Below are positions 9,698 to 17,892 of a DNA stretch of 64,000 nucleotides, one piece after another; within the stretch, counting starts at the first letter, position 1, and each line of letters starts with the position of its first letter. Below the pieces are notes generated by a model, which made no database searches, was not told the origin of the DNA, and was given only the letters and a program-made list of their open reading frames with translations. The stretch is from DATAUK01 sp036268295 (GTDB taxonomy: Bacteria; Actinomycetota; Actinomycetes; JAFAQI01): assembly GCA_036268295.1 (NCBI GenBank), contig DATAUK010000042.1:21148-85147 (forward strand). The letters run 5' to 3'. The position numbers and the translations under genes are program-made.

Positions 9698-10060
9698 TCA
9701 GTTGTCGCGGTGCACGATGTCCGGCGCGAAAGCTGGCAGGCAGACGGCGATGTAGTCGGCTCCCTCAGGTCCCGGCGAGGAGTAGCGCACCCATTCACCC
9801 GCGCGGGTGTGGACCGCCTGGCCGGCAGCGACGTGGAAGTGACCGCCCTCATGCTCCACGACGACGACCCCGCGAAGGACGACGGTGAACTCATCGAAGT
9901 CAGGCCGTTGACCCGGCTCCGTCCAGCCGCTTGGACTGGTCATGTGGGCGACGCTGATCCGCGGCTCGGCGGTGTTGACCTGCCCGATGTGCTCGCGGAT
10001 CGTCTTAGGCGGCTCGCCGGCCGCCTGGATGATGGTCGGACCCTCGATCAACTCAGGCAC
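9698..10060 (-). CDS. Small cupin-domain protein
   Basis: 120 residues forming one cupin barrel: FDEFTVVLRGVVVVEHEGGHFHVAAGQAV carries the conserved Gly, Glu and His pattern, and HTRAGEWVRYSSP is the second cupin motif. Such proteins may be metal enzymes, sugar binders or sensors, and no substrate can be assigned. It overlaps the upstream alkyltransferase-like gene by 8 nt, so the two are probably one transcript. Confidence 0.8.
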   Translation of the reverse strand: MPELIEGPTIIQAAGEPPKTIREHIGQVNTAEPRISVAHMTSPSGWTEPGQRPDFDEFTVVLRGVVVVEHEGGHFHVAAGQAVHTRAGEWVRYSSPGPEGADYIAVCLPAFAPDIVHRDN

Positions 10061-10364
10061 GTCTCCTCCTTCGGGTCGAGCGACCGTCCCACCGAGCCCG
10101 GCTCATGTCCACCCGATAGCCGTTCATCGGGACGTCCTCGGAGCGCAGCAACGCCACCTGCCGGTCGCGGACGCCTGGTGCGCACGTGCCATCCGAGCGG
10201 ACCACGCGATGCCAGGGGACCTCATCGCCGTACGTCGCCATGACGGTGCCGACGGCTCGACCGGACCCGGCCGAGACGAACTCCGCAACGTCGCTGTAGG
10301 ACATGACACAGCCGATCGGGATCAGATCGACGGCGTCAAGCACGCTGCGAGAGAACGGAGTCAC
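10053..10364 (-). CDS. Alkyltransferase-like protein (MGMT DNA-binding domain, no active Cys)
   Basis: 103 residues matching the DNA-binding domain of O6-alkylguanine-DNA alkyltransferase. The active-site motif PCHRV is PWHRVV (residues 50-55), with Trp replacing the acceptor Cys. RAVGTVMATYGDEV matches the helix-turn-helix and Arg-finger region. Alkyltransferase-like proteins bind O6-alkylguanine without repairing it and pass the lesion to nucleotide excision repair. The family fits the M. tuberculosis Rv3204 position. A basic tail (RSTRRRRRA) follows. The start is a GTG 8 nt after a TAGTCT box. Confidence 0.88.
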   Translation of the reverse strand: MTPFSRSVLDAVDLIPIGCVMSYSDVAEFVSAGSGRAVGTVMATYGDEVPWHRVVRSDGTCAPGVRDRQVALLRSEDVPMNGYRVDMSRARWDGRSTRRRRRA

Positions 10365-10372
10365 GGCGACAA

Positions 10373-10378
10373 AGACTA
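10373..10378 (-). promoter_or_regulatory. Candidate -10 box (TAGTCT) for the alkyltransferase-like/cupin operon
   Basis: TAGTCT on the minus strand, 8 nt before the GTG at 10364. It shares its TA dinucleotide (10377-10378) with the opposing TAACGT box of the divergent SDR gene. Confidence 0.4.
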
Positions 10379-10382
10379 ACGT
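10377..10382 (+). promoter_or_regulatory. Candidate -10 box (TAACGT) for the SDR gene
   Basis: TAACGT on the plus strand, 8 nt before the ATG at 10391. It overlaps the minus-strand TAGTCT box by two bases. Confidence 0.4.
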
Positions 10383-10390
10383 CGCCAGCC

Positions 10391-11275
10391 ATGAGGATCC
10401 TCGTCATCGGCGGCACCCGACTGCTCGGCCGGCACATCGCCCAGACCGCGCTCGACCGCGGTCACGACGTCACGGTGTTCAACCGCGGCCAGACCGATCC
10501 CGGGGCGTTGCCGGAGGCCACCCGGCTGACCGGTGACCGCGACACCGATCTCATTGCGCTGTCGAGCGGCGAGTGGGACGCGACGATCGACGTCTGCGCT
10601 TACGTGCCGGGTCAGGTGCGCTCGTTGCTCGAGTCGCTCGGCGCGCGTGCCGGCCACTACACGTTCGTGTCGACGATCAGCGTCTACAGCGAGGACGTCG
10701 TGGACAGCGGCTTCACCGAGGCCGCCGCGCTGCTCGAGCCGGAGTGGAGCGACGAGCGGCAGGTCGCGAAGTACGGCGAGCTGAAGGTCGCCTGCGAGCA
10801 GGTGGCTGCGGACCTCACGGGCGGTCGGCTGCTGATCATCCGGCCCGGATACGTCATCGGGCCGTACGACTACACCGAACGGTTCACCCACTGGATTCGG
10901 GAGGTCGCCGCCGGCAAGCCGTTCGATGCGCCCGCGGCCGAGCAGCCGCTGCAGTGCATCGATGGCCGCGACCTTGCGGCGTTCACGATCGGCTGCGTCG
11001 AACGCGAAGTCTTGGACGTCTTCAACGTCACCGCGCCGCAGTCACCGCCGACCTTCGCCGAGGCGCTGGCCACGATCGCACTCGGGTTAGGCGTCGAGTT
11101 GCCCGAGGTCCGTTACGCCGACCCGTCGTACGACTCCGAGGAGCTACCGCTTTCCGCGGCACCGTCGTGGTGGCCGTTGATGCGCGCCAGCGTCTCGCGC
11201 GCCACCGCCGCCGGACTTCGCTGGCGACCGCTGGAAGAAACCGTCCGCGACACCGCCGCCTTCGCCGACGTCTAG
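10391..11275 (+). CDS. NAD(P)-dependent epimerase/dehydratase-like extended SDR
   Basis: 294 residues. The N-terminal Rossmann motif GGTRLLGRHIA binds the dinucleotide, and VFNRGQ follows beta-2. The YxxxK catalytic pair is in KYGELKVACEQ. RPGYVIGPYDYTERF and QCIDGRDLAAFTI resemble the atypical SDRs related to isoflavone reductase-like and plastid RNA-binding CSP41 proteins. The substrate is unknown. It is divergent from the alkyltransferase-like gene and convergent with moeZ, with a hairpin between the two 3' ends. Confidence 0.82.
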   Translation: MRILVIGGTRLLGRHIAQTALDRGHDVTVFNRGQTDPGALPEATRLTGDRDTDLIALSSGEWDATIDVCAYVPGQVRSLLESLGARAGHYTFVSTISVYSEDVVDSGFTEAAALLEPEWSDERQVAKYGELKVACEQVAADLTGGRLLIIRPGYVIGPYDYTERFTHWIREVAAGKPFDAPAAEQPLQCIDGRDLAAFTIGCVEREVLDVFNVTAPQSPPTFAEALATIALGLGVELPEVRYADPSYDSEELPLSAAPSWWPLMRASVSRATAAGLRWRPLEETVRDTAAFADV

Positions 11276-11287
11276 CCGCCAGCCCCC

Positions 11288-11337
11288 GAAGCGTCAGACC
11301 CGCCGGGCGCTATGGCGCCGGCACGTTCTGACACTTC
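11288..11337. terminator. Bidirectional hairpin between SDR and moeZ
   Basis: Outer arms GAAGCGTCAGA and TCTGACACTTC pair with one mismatch, and an inner GC-rich stem (GCCGGGCGC against GCGCCGGC) has a TATG loop. The site lies between two convergent stop codons. No U-tract follows, as is common for actinobacterial terminators. Its outer arms resemble those of the hairpin at 49108-49151. Confidence 0.65.
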
Positions 11338-11351
11338 CGATGGGGCGGCGC

Positions 11352-12524
11352 TTAGTAGAGCGGCTCGTCCTGCAGCACCTGGGTCGACCAGGCGGTCACG
11401 CCACCCTGCACGTGCTTGGCGTCGGCGAAGCCGGCGTTCTTGAGCAATGCCAACGCCTCTGCCGATCGGACACCCGACTTGCAGTAGGCGATGACCGGCT
11501 TGTCCTGGGGCAGCTCGGCAAGCTTGCCCGGCAGATCGCCCTTGGGGATCAGCACCGCACCGGGGATCGCGATGATCTCCCACTCGGCCGGCTCCCGGAC
11601 GTCAACGAGATAGAAGTCCTCGCCGGCATCTTGCAGCGCCTTGAGCTCGGTCGCGGTGATCGTCGAGCCCGCAGCCGCCTCGACCGCCTCGTCGGAGACC
11701 GTGCCGCAGAACGCCTCGTAGTCGATCAGCTCGGTGATCGTGGGGTTCTTTCCGCACAACGGGCACTCCGGGTCCTTGCGTACCTTCACCGACCGGTAGG
11801 TCATCTCCAGCGCGTCATAGATCATCAATCGGCCGACCAGCGGCTCGCCGATGCCGGTCAGCACCTTGATCGCCTCGGTCGACTGGATCGAGCCGATCGA
11901 GGCGCAGAGCACACCGAGCACGCCGCCCTCGGCGCATGACGGGACCATCCCGGGCGGTGGCGGCTCGGGGTAGAGGCAGCGATAGCAGGGGCCGTGCTCA
12001 TTCCAGAACACCGACGCCTGGCCGTCGAAGCGGTAGATCGAGCCCCAGACATACGGCTTGTTGAGCAGCACACAGGCGTCGTTGACGAGATAGCGGGTGG
12101 CGAAGTTGTCGGTGCCGTCGACGATCAGGTCATAGCCGGCGAAGATCTCCATCACGTTCGACGAGTCGAGCCGCTCCTCGTGCAGATTGACCGTGACTAG
12201 CGGGTTGATCTCGAGGACCGATTCCTTGGCGCTGACCGCCTTCGGGCGGCCGACATCGCTTTGGCCGTGGATGACTTGACGCTGCAGATTCGACTCGTCG
12301 ACCACGTCGAAGTCGACGATGCCAAGGGTGCCAACACCGGCCGCGGCGAGATACATCAGCGCGGGCGACCCGAGCCCGCCGGCACCGACACAGAGCACCC
12401 GGGAGTTCTTCAGCCGCTTCTGCCCTACCATCGCGACGTCGGGAATGATCAAGTGACGCGAATAGCGCCTGATCTCCTCAGGCGTGAGCTCCGGAGCGGG
12501 CTCTACCAGCGGGGGCAGTGGCAC
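11352..12524 (-). CDS. moeZ: MoeZ/MoeB-type adenylyltransferase-sulfurtransferase
   Basis: About 390 residues, the usual MoeZ length. The E1-like domain has GAGGLG (47-52) for ATP. Zinc is expected at CYRC (180-183) and CPLC (254-257). The C-terminal rhodanese domain has active Cys 348 in CKSGVRS. It adenylates and thiocarboxylates the C-terminal glycine of ubiquitin-like sulfur carriers for molybdopterin, thiamine and cysteine synthesis. I chose the GTG at 12524 because GAGGTG lies 6 nt upstream; the open frame continues to 12620 but lacks family similarity there. Position matches Rv3206c. Confidence 0.93.
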   Translation of the reverse strand: MPLPPLVEPAPELTPEEIRRYSRHLIIPDVAMVGQKRLKNSRVLCVGAGGLGSPALMYLAAAGVGTLGIVDFDVVDESNLQRQVIHGQSDVGRPKAVSAKESVLEINPLVTVNLHEERLDSSNVMEIFAGYDLIVDGTDNFATRYLVNDACVLLNKPYVWGSIYRFDGQASVFWNEHGPCYRCLYPEPPPPGMVPSCAEGGVLGVLCASIGSIQSTEAIKVLTGIGEPLVGRLMIYDALEMTYRSVKVRKDPECPLCGKNPTITELIDYEAFCGTVSDEAVEAAAGSTITATELKALQDAGEDFYLVDVREPAEWEIIAIPGAVLIPKGDLPGKLAELPQDKPVIAYCKSGVRSAEALALLKNAGFADAKHVQGGVTAWSTQVLQDEPLY

Positions 12525-12643
12525 TGTTGTCACCTCATGAGTACGTCGGTCAGCAGTTAGATTTTTCGCAGTCTTAGAGTCCCATGGTGGGAAACCTTCG
12601 CGTCCTGACGGTTGTTCCACGCCCGGGTGGGCAGGTAGTGAAT

Positions 12644-12811
12644 ATGGGATTCTTCGACAAGCTCAGGAACAAGGGCCAGGCCAGCAAAGGCGACGTCAAG
12701 CAGCAGGCCGGTAAGGCCATCGGCAACGAGCAGATGCAAGCCGAAGGCAAAGCTGGCTCAGCGAAGGGCAACCTGAAGCAGGCCGGCGAAAAGGTCAAGG
12801 ACGCGCTATAG
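12644..12811 (+). CDS. CsbD family general stress protein
   Basis: 55 residues: MGFFDKLRNKGQ start, then KGDVKQQAGKAIGN and KGNLKQAGEKVKDAL, the two-fold repeated CsbD pattern of small hydrophilic helical proteins. The role is unknown; in Bacillus the family is under sigma-B control. The ATG at 12644 is favoured because the upstream frame to 12584 has no CsbD character. It is divergent from moeZ and is followed by a strong hairpin. Confidence 0.85.
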   Translation: MGFFDKLRNKGQASKGDVKQQAGKAIGNEQMQAEGKAGSAKGNLKQAGEKVKDAL

Positions 12812-12832
12812 CCCCGAGTTCCCACCACTGTT

Positions 12833-12866
12833 GCGTTGAGCCGGGCCCACTGGCCCGGCTCAACGC
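12833..12866 (+). terminator. Perfect 15-bp stem-loop after the CsbD gene
   Basis: GCGTTGAGCCGGGCC pairs perfectly with GGCCCGGCTCAACGC around a CACT loop, 21 nt after the stop codon. No U-run follows. It probably ends the CsbD transcript. Confidence 0.8.
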
Positions 12867-12963
12867 GTCGTGAGACGGTTTCGCGCTGAAACTATCGCTC
12901 AACAGCGGCCCTATGCTTCCTCCGTTGCGCGATCATCGAGCGACGTGAGGACTGGGGGCACCC

Positions 12964-13443
12964 GTGAGCGAGACACCGGCCGCTGGCTCGGACCAACCCG
13001 ACGACGAAGCCGCGACCCCGCCGCCGATGCCGCCGCCACCAGGACCGCCGGCGTACGGCTACTACCCGCCGGCCACCGCATACGGCCCCGGCCCGGTCGG
13101 ACAGGTCCGCAGCACCGGCATGTCGATCTTTCTGTTCATCATCACGTTCGGGATCTACGGCTGGTTCTGGTACTACGGCGTGCACGAGGACATGAAGCGC
13201 TACCGCAATGGTCAGGGCCTCGGCGGCGCGATCGCGCTGATTCTGGCGATCTTCGTCAGCATCGTGATGCCGTTCCTCACCGCCGACGAGGTGGGCAAGG
13301 TGTATGAGGCGCGCGGCCAGGCCAAGCCGGTCAGCGCAATCACCGGACTATGGATCCTGTTGCCACTGATCGGCGGGATCGTGTGGTTCGTCAAGACCAA
13401 CGGCGCCCTCAACGACTACTGGCGCTCGCTCGGCGCCAACTAA
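12964..13443 (+). CDS. DUF4234 membrane protein
   Basis: 159 residues. A Pro/Gly/Tyr-rich cytoplasmic N-terminus (to about residue 48) is followed by STGMSIFLFIITFGIYGWFWYY, the hallmark of DUF4234, then two more hydrophobic segments (GAIALILAIFVSIVMPFL and TGLWILLPLIGGIVWFV) and NGALNDYWRSLG. Function is unknown. The start is a GTG. The stop lies 2 bp from the convergent coiled-coil gene, so no terminator fits between them. Confidence 0.82.
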   Translation: MSETPAAGSDQPDDEAATPPPMPPPPGPPAYGYYPPATAYGPGPVGQVRSTGMSIFLFIITFGIYGWFWYYGVHEDMKRYRNGQGLGGAIALILAIFVSIVMPFLTADEVGKVYEARGQAKPVSAITGLWILLPLIGGIVWFVKTNGALNDYWRSLGAN

Positions 13444-13445
13444 CC

Positions 13446-15356
13446 TCAGCCGGAACGGAACCAGCGACGCTTGGGCTCCGGGGCCGGTTCTGGCACCTCT
13501 TCTGGCAACACCGTGTCACCGGTAGGGCTTTGATCAGGCGGCGGCCACCCCGGCGCTGACTCACTCGGGACCGGCACTGGGACCGTCGCTACCTCGTCGC
13601 CGACCTCGATCTCGGGCTCGACAACGTCGGATGCGTCTGGCGCCGGCGGGTCATCCGGGATCACGCCGGCATCGGGCCAGTCGGCCGGTGCCACGTCCGC
13701 AACCGGCGGTTCGTCGGTGGACGGCGGCGCGTCGTCGCTGGGCGCTGCCTCGTCCGCTACCGGAGCGGCCCACCCCGCTGTTTCGACCGGCGGCGCGACC
13801 GTGATCGGCTCGGTCTCGACCGGTGACGGCGAAGCGTCGTACGCCGCCGGGTCAACCGGTGCGTCGTCCGCCTGCACCGGCGGCCCGGATTCGAGGAAGT
13901 CGACGGCCGCGAGCATCTGACGGTCAGCGACCTCGTGGGCGTCGTCGTCGAACTGGGCGTCATCGAACCCGGGCTCACCGAAGCCAGGTGGGTCGAGGTC
14001 TAGACCGGCCTGCGCGGCGGCTTCCGCCGAGTCCGGCGCCCCAGCCGCGGGAAGCGGGAAGTCCATCGCCACGGTGGGCGACTCGGGTGCGTCGGCCGTC
14101 TGCTCCTCGCCCCAGCCGAGCTCGATCGGCGGCCCGGTCGTCTCAACCGGCGGGTTGATCGAAGGGTCGGAGGGCTGAGCGTCGAGCGCCGCGAACTCCG
14201 ACATCCACTCCATCGACGACGTCATCGCAGCGACCGGCTCAGCGGTGGGCACCGGCTCGTCGGCGAGCGCCGTTTCGTCAGGGAGCACCGGTCCATCGGT
14301 TATCCCCGGCTCAAACTCCGCGACGACCGGTTCGGGCTCCGCAGCGGCAGGCTCGTCCATGGCCGGCTCGGCAGCGGCAGGTTCCGCGACCGGGGTCGCG
14401 ATGCTCACCGGGCGGCGCTTGAGCAGGGTCTGCGCCAGCGCGAAGACGGCCTCGTCGATGTGCTCGATGAGACGTTGTTCGGTGAGCTGGATGGCTGTGC
14501 TCACCGACTCGCGCACCCGGGAGTCCAGCGCGGCACCATCCGCGGTGCCTTCGACCAGCCCGGTGACATGGCCACCAATCGCTGTGACGTCAGAGGCAAG
14601 CGGCTCGACCTGAGCCCGCACCGAGGCGACCGCAGCTGTCAGCTCCGACATCGTCGCCGCGAGCGGCATCACGGACGCCTCGATCGCGCTGAGCCGATCC
14701 TCGGACGGCGCGGCGGCAGCGTTCACGGCGACGTCGATCGCGACCAGTTGACGGTGCACGATCGCGAGGTTGTCGGCGAGAACCGAGATCTGCTCGCCGT
14801 ACGACGGCAACGACTGCAGACCGGCCGAGAGCAGGCCGATCGTCTCGGCCTGTGAGCGGACGTGCGCATCGACCGCAGTAAGCGCGCCGCGGATGTCGGC
14901 GAGGTCCTCGCCGCGCTGGGCGACCATCCGGGTCACGCCATCGATTCGCTCGCTGAGGAACCGCACTGCCTCGCGCAGCTCAACCGTCACGCTGTTGATC
15001 TGGGCATCGGAGGAGTCATCGCGCGGCCCGTGGGCGCGCAGGCCGGCGATCTCCTGGCCGAACCGCATCAGCTGGGAGCGCATGTCACTCATCAGGCTGG
15101 CGATCTCATGCTGGTCGACAAGCTGGTCCTCGACCGCGCGCGACAACATCGACCGCAACATGTCGGCCGTTGACTCATCGTCGGTCGCGGCCGGCGGGGC
15201 CGGCTGTGGCGGCGCGGCCGGCGGTGCCGGCTCGGCCGGCTGTGGCAGCTCTGCCCGCTCGGCCAGCTCGGCCGGCTGTGCCGGCTCGGCGCTCCCGGAC
15301 GTCGGCGCATACTCGGGCGGAGGTGGCAACGGTGTCCCCGGCTCGTACTCAGTCAC
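13446..15356 (-). CDS. Hypothetical protein: Pro/Ala-rich N-terminus, coiled coil, acidic tail
   Basis: 636 residues, not recognised. Residues 1-55 are Pro/Ala/Glu repeats. About 60-330 look helical with heptad-like spacing (MLSRAVEDQLVDQHEIASLM, REAVRFLSERIDGVTRMV), so an extended coiled coil is likely. About 335-625 are very acidic and Pro/Ala/Glu-rich. The protein ends in the basic patch KRRWFRSG. There is no signal peptide or membrane span. The layout recalls scaffold or chemoreceptor-like rods, but that is inference. It is 100 bp downstream of another uncharacterised gene on the same strand. Confidence 0.6.
   Translation of the reverse strand: MTEYEPGTPLPPPPEYAPTSGSAEPAQPAELAERAELPQPAEPAPPAAPPQPAPPAATDDESTADMLRSMLSRAVEDQLVDQHEIASLMSDMRSQLMRFGQEIAGLRAHGPRDDSSDAQINSVTVELREAVRFLSERIDGVTRMVAQRGEDLADIRGALTAVDAHVRSQAETIGLLSAGLQSLPSYGEQISVLADNLAIVHRQLVAIDVAVNAAAAPSEDRLSAIEASVMPLAATMSELTAAVASVRAQVEPLASDVTAIGGHVTGLVEGTADGAALDSRVRESVSTAIQLTEQRLIEHIDEAVFALAQTLLKRRPVSIATPVAEPAAAEPAMDEPAAAEPEPVVAEFEPGITDGPVLPDETALADEPVPTAEPVAAMTSSMEWMSEFAALDAQPSDPSINPPVETTGPPIELGWGEEQTADAPESPTVAMDFPLPAAGAPDSAEAAAQAGLDLDPPGFGEPGFDDAQFDDDAHEVADRQMLAAVDFLESGPPVQADDAPVDPAAYDASPSPVETEPITVAPPVETAGWAAPVADEAAPSDDAPPSTDEPPVADVAPADWPDAGVIPDDPPAPDASDVVEPEIEVGDEVATVPVPVPSESAPGWPPPDQSPTGDTVLPEEVPEPAPEPKRRWFRSG
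15189..15290. repeat. GC-rich imperfect tandem repeat inside the coiled-coil gene
   Basis: Variants of GCCGGCTGTG and GGCCGGCGG recur and encode the Pro-Ala-Glu repeats at the protein N-terminus. Such tracts are prone to slippage, so length may vary between strains. Confidence 0.6.
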
Positions 15357-15456
15357 GCGTGGCTCCTCGATCGCGGCGTGTCACCCGTGGTCATGATGTC
15401 AATCACGACCACTAGCTCGCAGTATTGCGGGTCGGAGTCGCCATCACGCGCAAGTC

Positions 15457-16098
15457 TCAGCTGAGGAACGGCTCGAGTCTGCGGTTGACGGCGTCGAGAG
15501 CGGCGCGAATCACGGCCTGGCGGGCGTCTTCGCGCACTACCGCCGATCCGGTCAGCCGGTCGGTGCCGGAGCTGCTGACCATCGTGACCGAGACCAGTGC
15601 AGTGCGGTCGTTGCCGCTGCGGGTCACCTCGACGTGCTCGAGCTCGAAGCGCGCCGAGGAGTTGATCAGCAGCTCGATCGCCCGCAGCGAGGCGGTGGCG
15701 ACGGCGCGCTGCACGCCGCTTTGCGTCGCCGTACCCGTCGACTCACCACGGACGGTGCCGTCGCGGAAGGACAGCGACACCGCGGCGGTGACGTCCAGGC
15801 CCGAGGACACCAGCTGCATGCGGGAGATGATCGGGCGCCGGGCCGGCCGATGTGGCGGATCAGGGGTGGTCGCGTCTTCGATCAGCTGCACCTGGTCGGC
15901 ATCGACACCGAGCCCGAACCGCTCTCGCAACATCCGGCCGACCTTCGACGCGACCTGCACCTCGTCGACACCAGGCGACAGACCGAGGCGCAGCAGGCCG
16001 AGGCCGCCGCCCTCGTCGTCGGGCTCGACATCGGCATCGGCGACGCCCTCGACCGTCCGCAGCGCGGCAACAATCTCCGCGTAGTCGGTCACGGTCAC
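15457..16098 (-). CDS. Conserved-looking hypothetical protein, two alpha/beta segments
   Basis: 213 residues, family not recognised. Residues 1-60 alternate strands and helices. A basic linker (PPHRPARRPIISRM) leads to a second domain with GTVRGESTGTATQSGVQRAVATASL and helix LRAIELLI, then strands to the C-terminus, loosely like an alpha/beta allosteric module. No transmembrane segment. The GTG start is supported by AGGAG 7 nt upstream. It precedes the coiled-coil gene on the same strand. Confidence 0.6.
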   Translation of the reverse strand: MTVTDYAEIVAALRTVEGVADADVEPDDEGGGLGLLRLGLSPGVDEVQVASKVGRMLRERFGLGVDADQVQLIEDATTPDPPHRPARRPIISRMQLVSSGLDVTAAVSLSFRDGTVRGESTGTATQSGVQRAVATASLRAIELLINSSARFELEHVEVTRSGNDRTALVSVTMVSSSGTDRLTGSAVVREDARQAVIRAALDAVNRRLEPFLS

Positions 16099-16306
16099 AG
16101 CTGGGCTCCTAGTCCTACGTCGCGGCGGGTTCCACCCCTATCTCGGTGATCGGTGCCCGACTGCTCGCCCTTGAGTTGATCAGGAGACCGATTCCTACCC
16201 CAGATGGCCGTTCCCGTCGACTAATGGTCGGTTCAGCCGAATGGCTGGTCACATCCCTGCACGCTCACCGCGCTCAAGGTCGGCCGGCGCGTCTACCGTG
16301 GTCAGC

Positions 16307-17194
16307 GTGGACTGGGGCCTGGCGGGCGCGTTCGCGGCGGCCATTGCATACGGCGTGGCGACGATTCTGCAGTCGGTGGGCGCCCGCTCGGAAGGCACGG
16401 CCAGCGAGCTCGATGCGCGGCTGGTGCGGCGCCTGCTGCGCTCCGCGCCGTACGTCATCGGACTTCTGCTCGACACGCTCGGCTTCGGGCTGTCCTTCGC
16501 CGCGCTGCACACGCTGCCGCTGTTCACGGTCGAGGCCGTGGTGGCGTCGAGCCTCGGCGTCACCGCCCTGCTTGCGGTCGTGATCCTCGACACCCGGCCC
16601 TCCCTTGTCGAATGGCTCGCACTGATCTGCGTCGTCACCGGGCTGACCCTGCTCGCATCTTCGGCCAGGGCCCAGCAGCCGGTGCGGCTCGACGACCTGG
16701 ACCAGTCGCTGCTGCTGATCGCGGTCGCGGTCACCGGCCTGATCGTCTTCGTCGTGGCGCGCCGCCGCAGTGCTCCCGGGCGCGGTGACAGCTGGGCCCT
16801 GGGCATCATGGCCGGGCTGATGTACGGCGCGGCCGGGATCGGCGCCCGGATCCTGCGCACCCCTTCCTCGCCGTGGCGGCTGTTCATCGATCCGGCGCTC
16901 TACGCGATGGCGCTCGCCGGAATCCTCGGGCTGCTGCTCTACGCGATGGCGCTGCAACGCGGCAGTGTCACCCTCGCCACCTCGGCGGTCGTCGTCTCCG
17001 AGACGCTGATGCCGGCGGCGATCGGGATCACCCTGCTCGGCGACCGACCGGCGACCGGTCGGGACGGATTGGCGGTGGCCGGTTTCGCATTGACCGTGGC
17101 CGGCGCCGTCGCGCTCGCGCGCTACGGCGAACCGCCGGCCCGGAATGTCGAGCGGGTTCCAGATCTCCCGGTGGGTACGCTTCCGGCACCGTGA
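16307..17194 (+). CDS. DMT-superfamily (EamA-like) membrane transporter
   Basis: About 295 residues with nine or ten hydrophobic segments, starting with WGLAGAFAAAIAYGVATILQ. ALHTLPLFTVEAVVASSLGVTALLAV and the second-half segment GSVTLATSAVVVSETLMPA give the two-fold DMT pattern. It probably exports a small metabolite. The start is uncertain: GTG at 16307 or 16298; the frame is open back to 16241, but that stretch is Arg/Ser-rich. Its stop overlaps the start of the TetR gene as GTGA, so the two are one operon and the regulator may control the exporter. Confidence 0.78.
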   Translation: MDWGLAGAFAAAIAYGVATILQSVGARSEGTASELDARLVRRLLRSAPYVIGLLLDTLGFGLSFAALHTLPLFTVEAVVASSLGVTALLAVVILDTRPSLVEWLALICVVTGLTLLASSARAQQPVRLDDLDQSLLLIAVAVTGLIVFVVARRRSAPGRGDSWALGIMAGLMYGAAGIGARILRTPSSPWRLFIDPALYAMALAGILGLLLYAMALQRGSVTLATSAVVVSETLMPAAIGITLLGDRPATGRDGLAVAGFALTVAGAVALARYGEPPARNVERVPDLPVGTLPAP

Positions 17195-17829
17195 CGGCGA
17201 CAAGCAACAACCCAGCGCGGGGCACTCGGCTGCCCCGCTCGGCGCGTCGCGAGCAACTGCTCGGCGCGGCCCAGGAGGTCTTCGTCGCCAACGGTTATCA
17301 CGCCGCCGCGATGGACGACATCGCCGAACGCGCCGGGGTCAGCAAGCCGGTGCTCTACCAGCACTTCCCCGGCAAGCTCGAGCTCTACGTCGCACTGCTC
17401 GACCAGCATGCCGAGATGCTCGAGAACCGGGTCCGGGCTGCACTGGCAAGCTCGACGGACAACCACGACCGGGTCGCCGGCTGCATCCGCGCCTATTTCG
17501 ATTTCGTCGACGACCCCGGCGGCGCGTTCCGGCTGGTCTTCGAGTCGGACCTGCGCAACGAGCCCGCAGTACGCGAGCGGGTCGAGCGCTCGCTGCAGCG
17601 CTCGGTCGAGGCGATCGCCGACACCATCGCTCGTGACACCGGCCTGCAGCGCGACGACGCCGAGTTGCTGTCGTGCGGGCTGGCCGGCGTTGCCGAGGTC
17701 AGCGCACGGTGGTGGCTGGCGTCGGCCGACCGGATCCCGAAAGAACGCGCCATCGAGTTGATCCAGGCCCTCACCTGGCGCGGCATCAGCGGCTACCCGC
17801 GGGTGTCCAACCCCGACGGCGACCACTGA
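17191..17829 (+). CDS. TetR-family transcriptional regulator
   Basis: 212 residues. The N-terminal HTH is ARREQLLGAAQEVF...YHAAAMDDIAERAGVSKPVLYQHFPGKLELY, very close to the sequence I recall for M. tuberculosis Rv3208. The ligand-binding C-terminus is variable. The GTG start overlaps the transporter stop by 4 nt. It is followed by DUF3107 as in mycobacteria. Its target is not shown here; an operator-like palindrome at 30762 is one candidate but far away. Confidence 0.93.
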   Translation: MTATSNNPARGTRLPRSARREQLLGAAQEVFVANGYHAAAMDDIAERAGVSKPVLYQHFPGKLELYVALLDQHAEMLENRVRAALASSTDNHDRVAGCIRAYFDFVDDPGGAFRLVFESDLRNEPAVRERVERSLQRSVEAIADTIARDTGLQRDDAELLSCGLAGVAEVSARWWLASADRIPKERAIELIQALTWRGISGYPRVSNPDGDH

Positions 17830-17879
17830 TTTTCACCGTCGGCGTACCGGTGTTCGCCGTCGCCAACCGGGGTGTCCAC

Positions 17880-17885
17880 TAGCCT
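17880..17885 (+). promoter_or_regulatory. Candidate -10 box (TAGCCT) for the DUF3107 gene
   Basis: TAGCCT ends 7 nt before the GTG at 17893, and there is no Shine-Dalgarno sequence. This suggests a leaderless transcript separate from the TetR operon. Confidence 0.4.
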
Positions 17886-17892
17886 GACTCGC

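Noticed and set aside
12600..12643. Possible sigma-B type promoter (GTTG...GGGTGG) for the CsbD gene
   Set aside because: The gap between boxes is about 10 bp, too short for sigma-B/sigma-F promoters.
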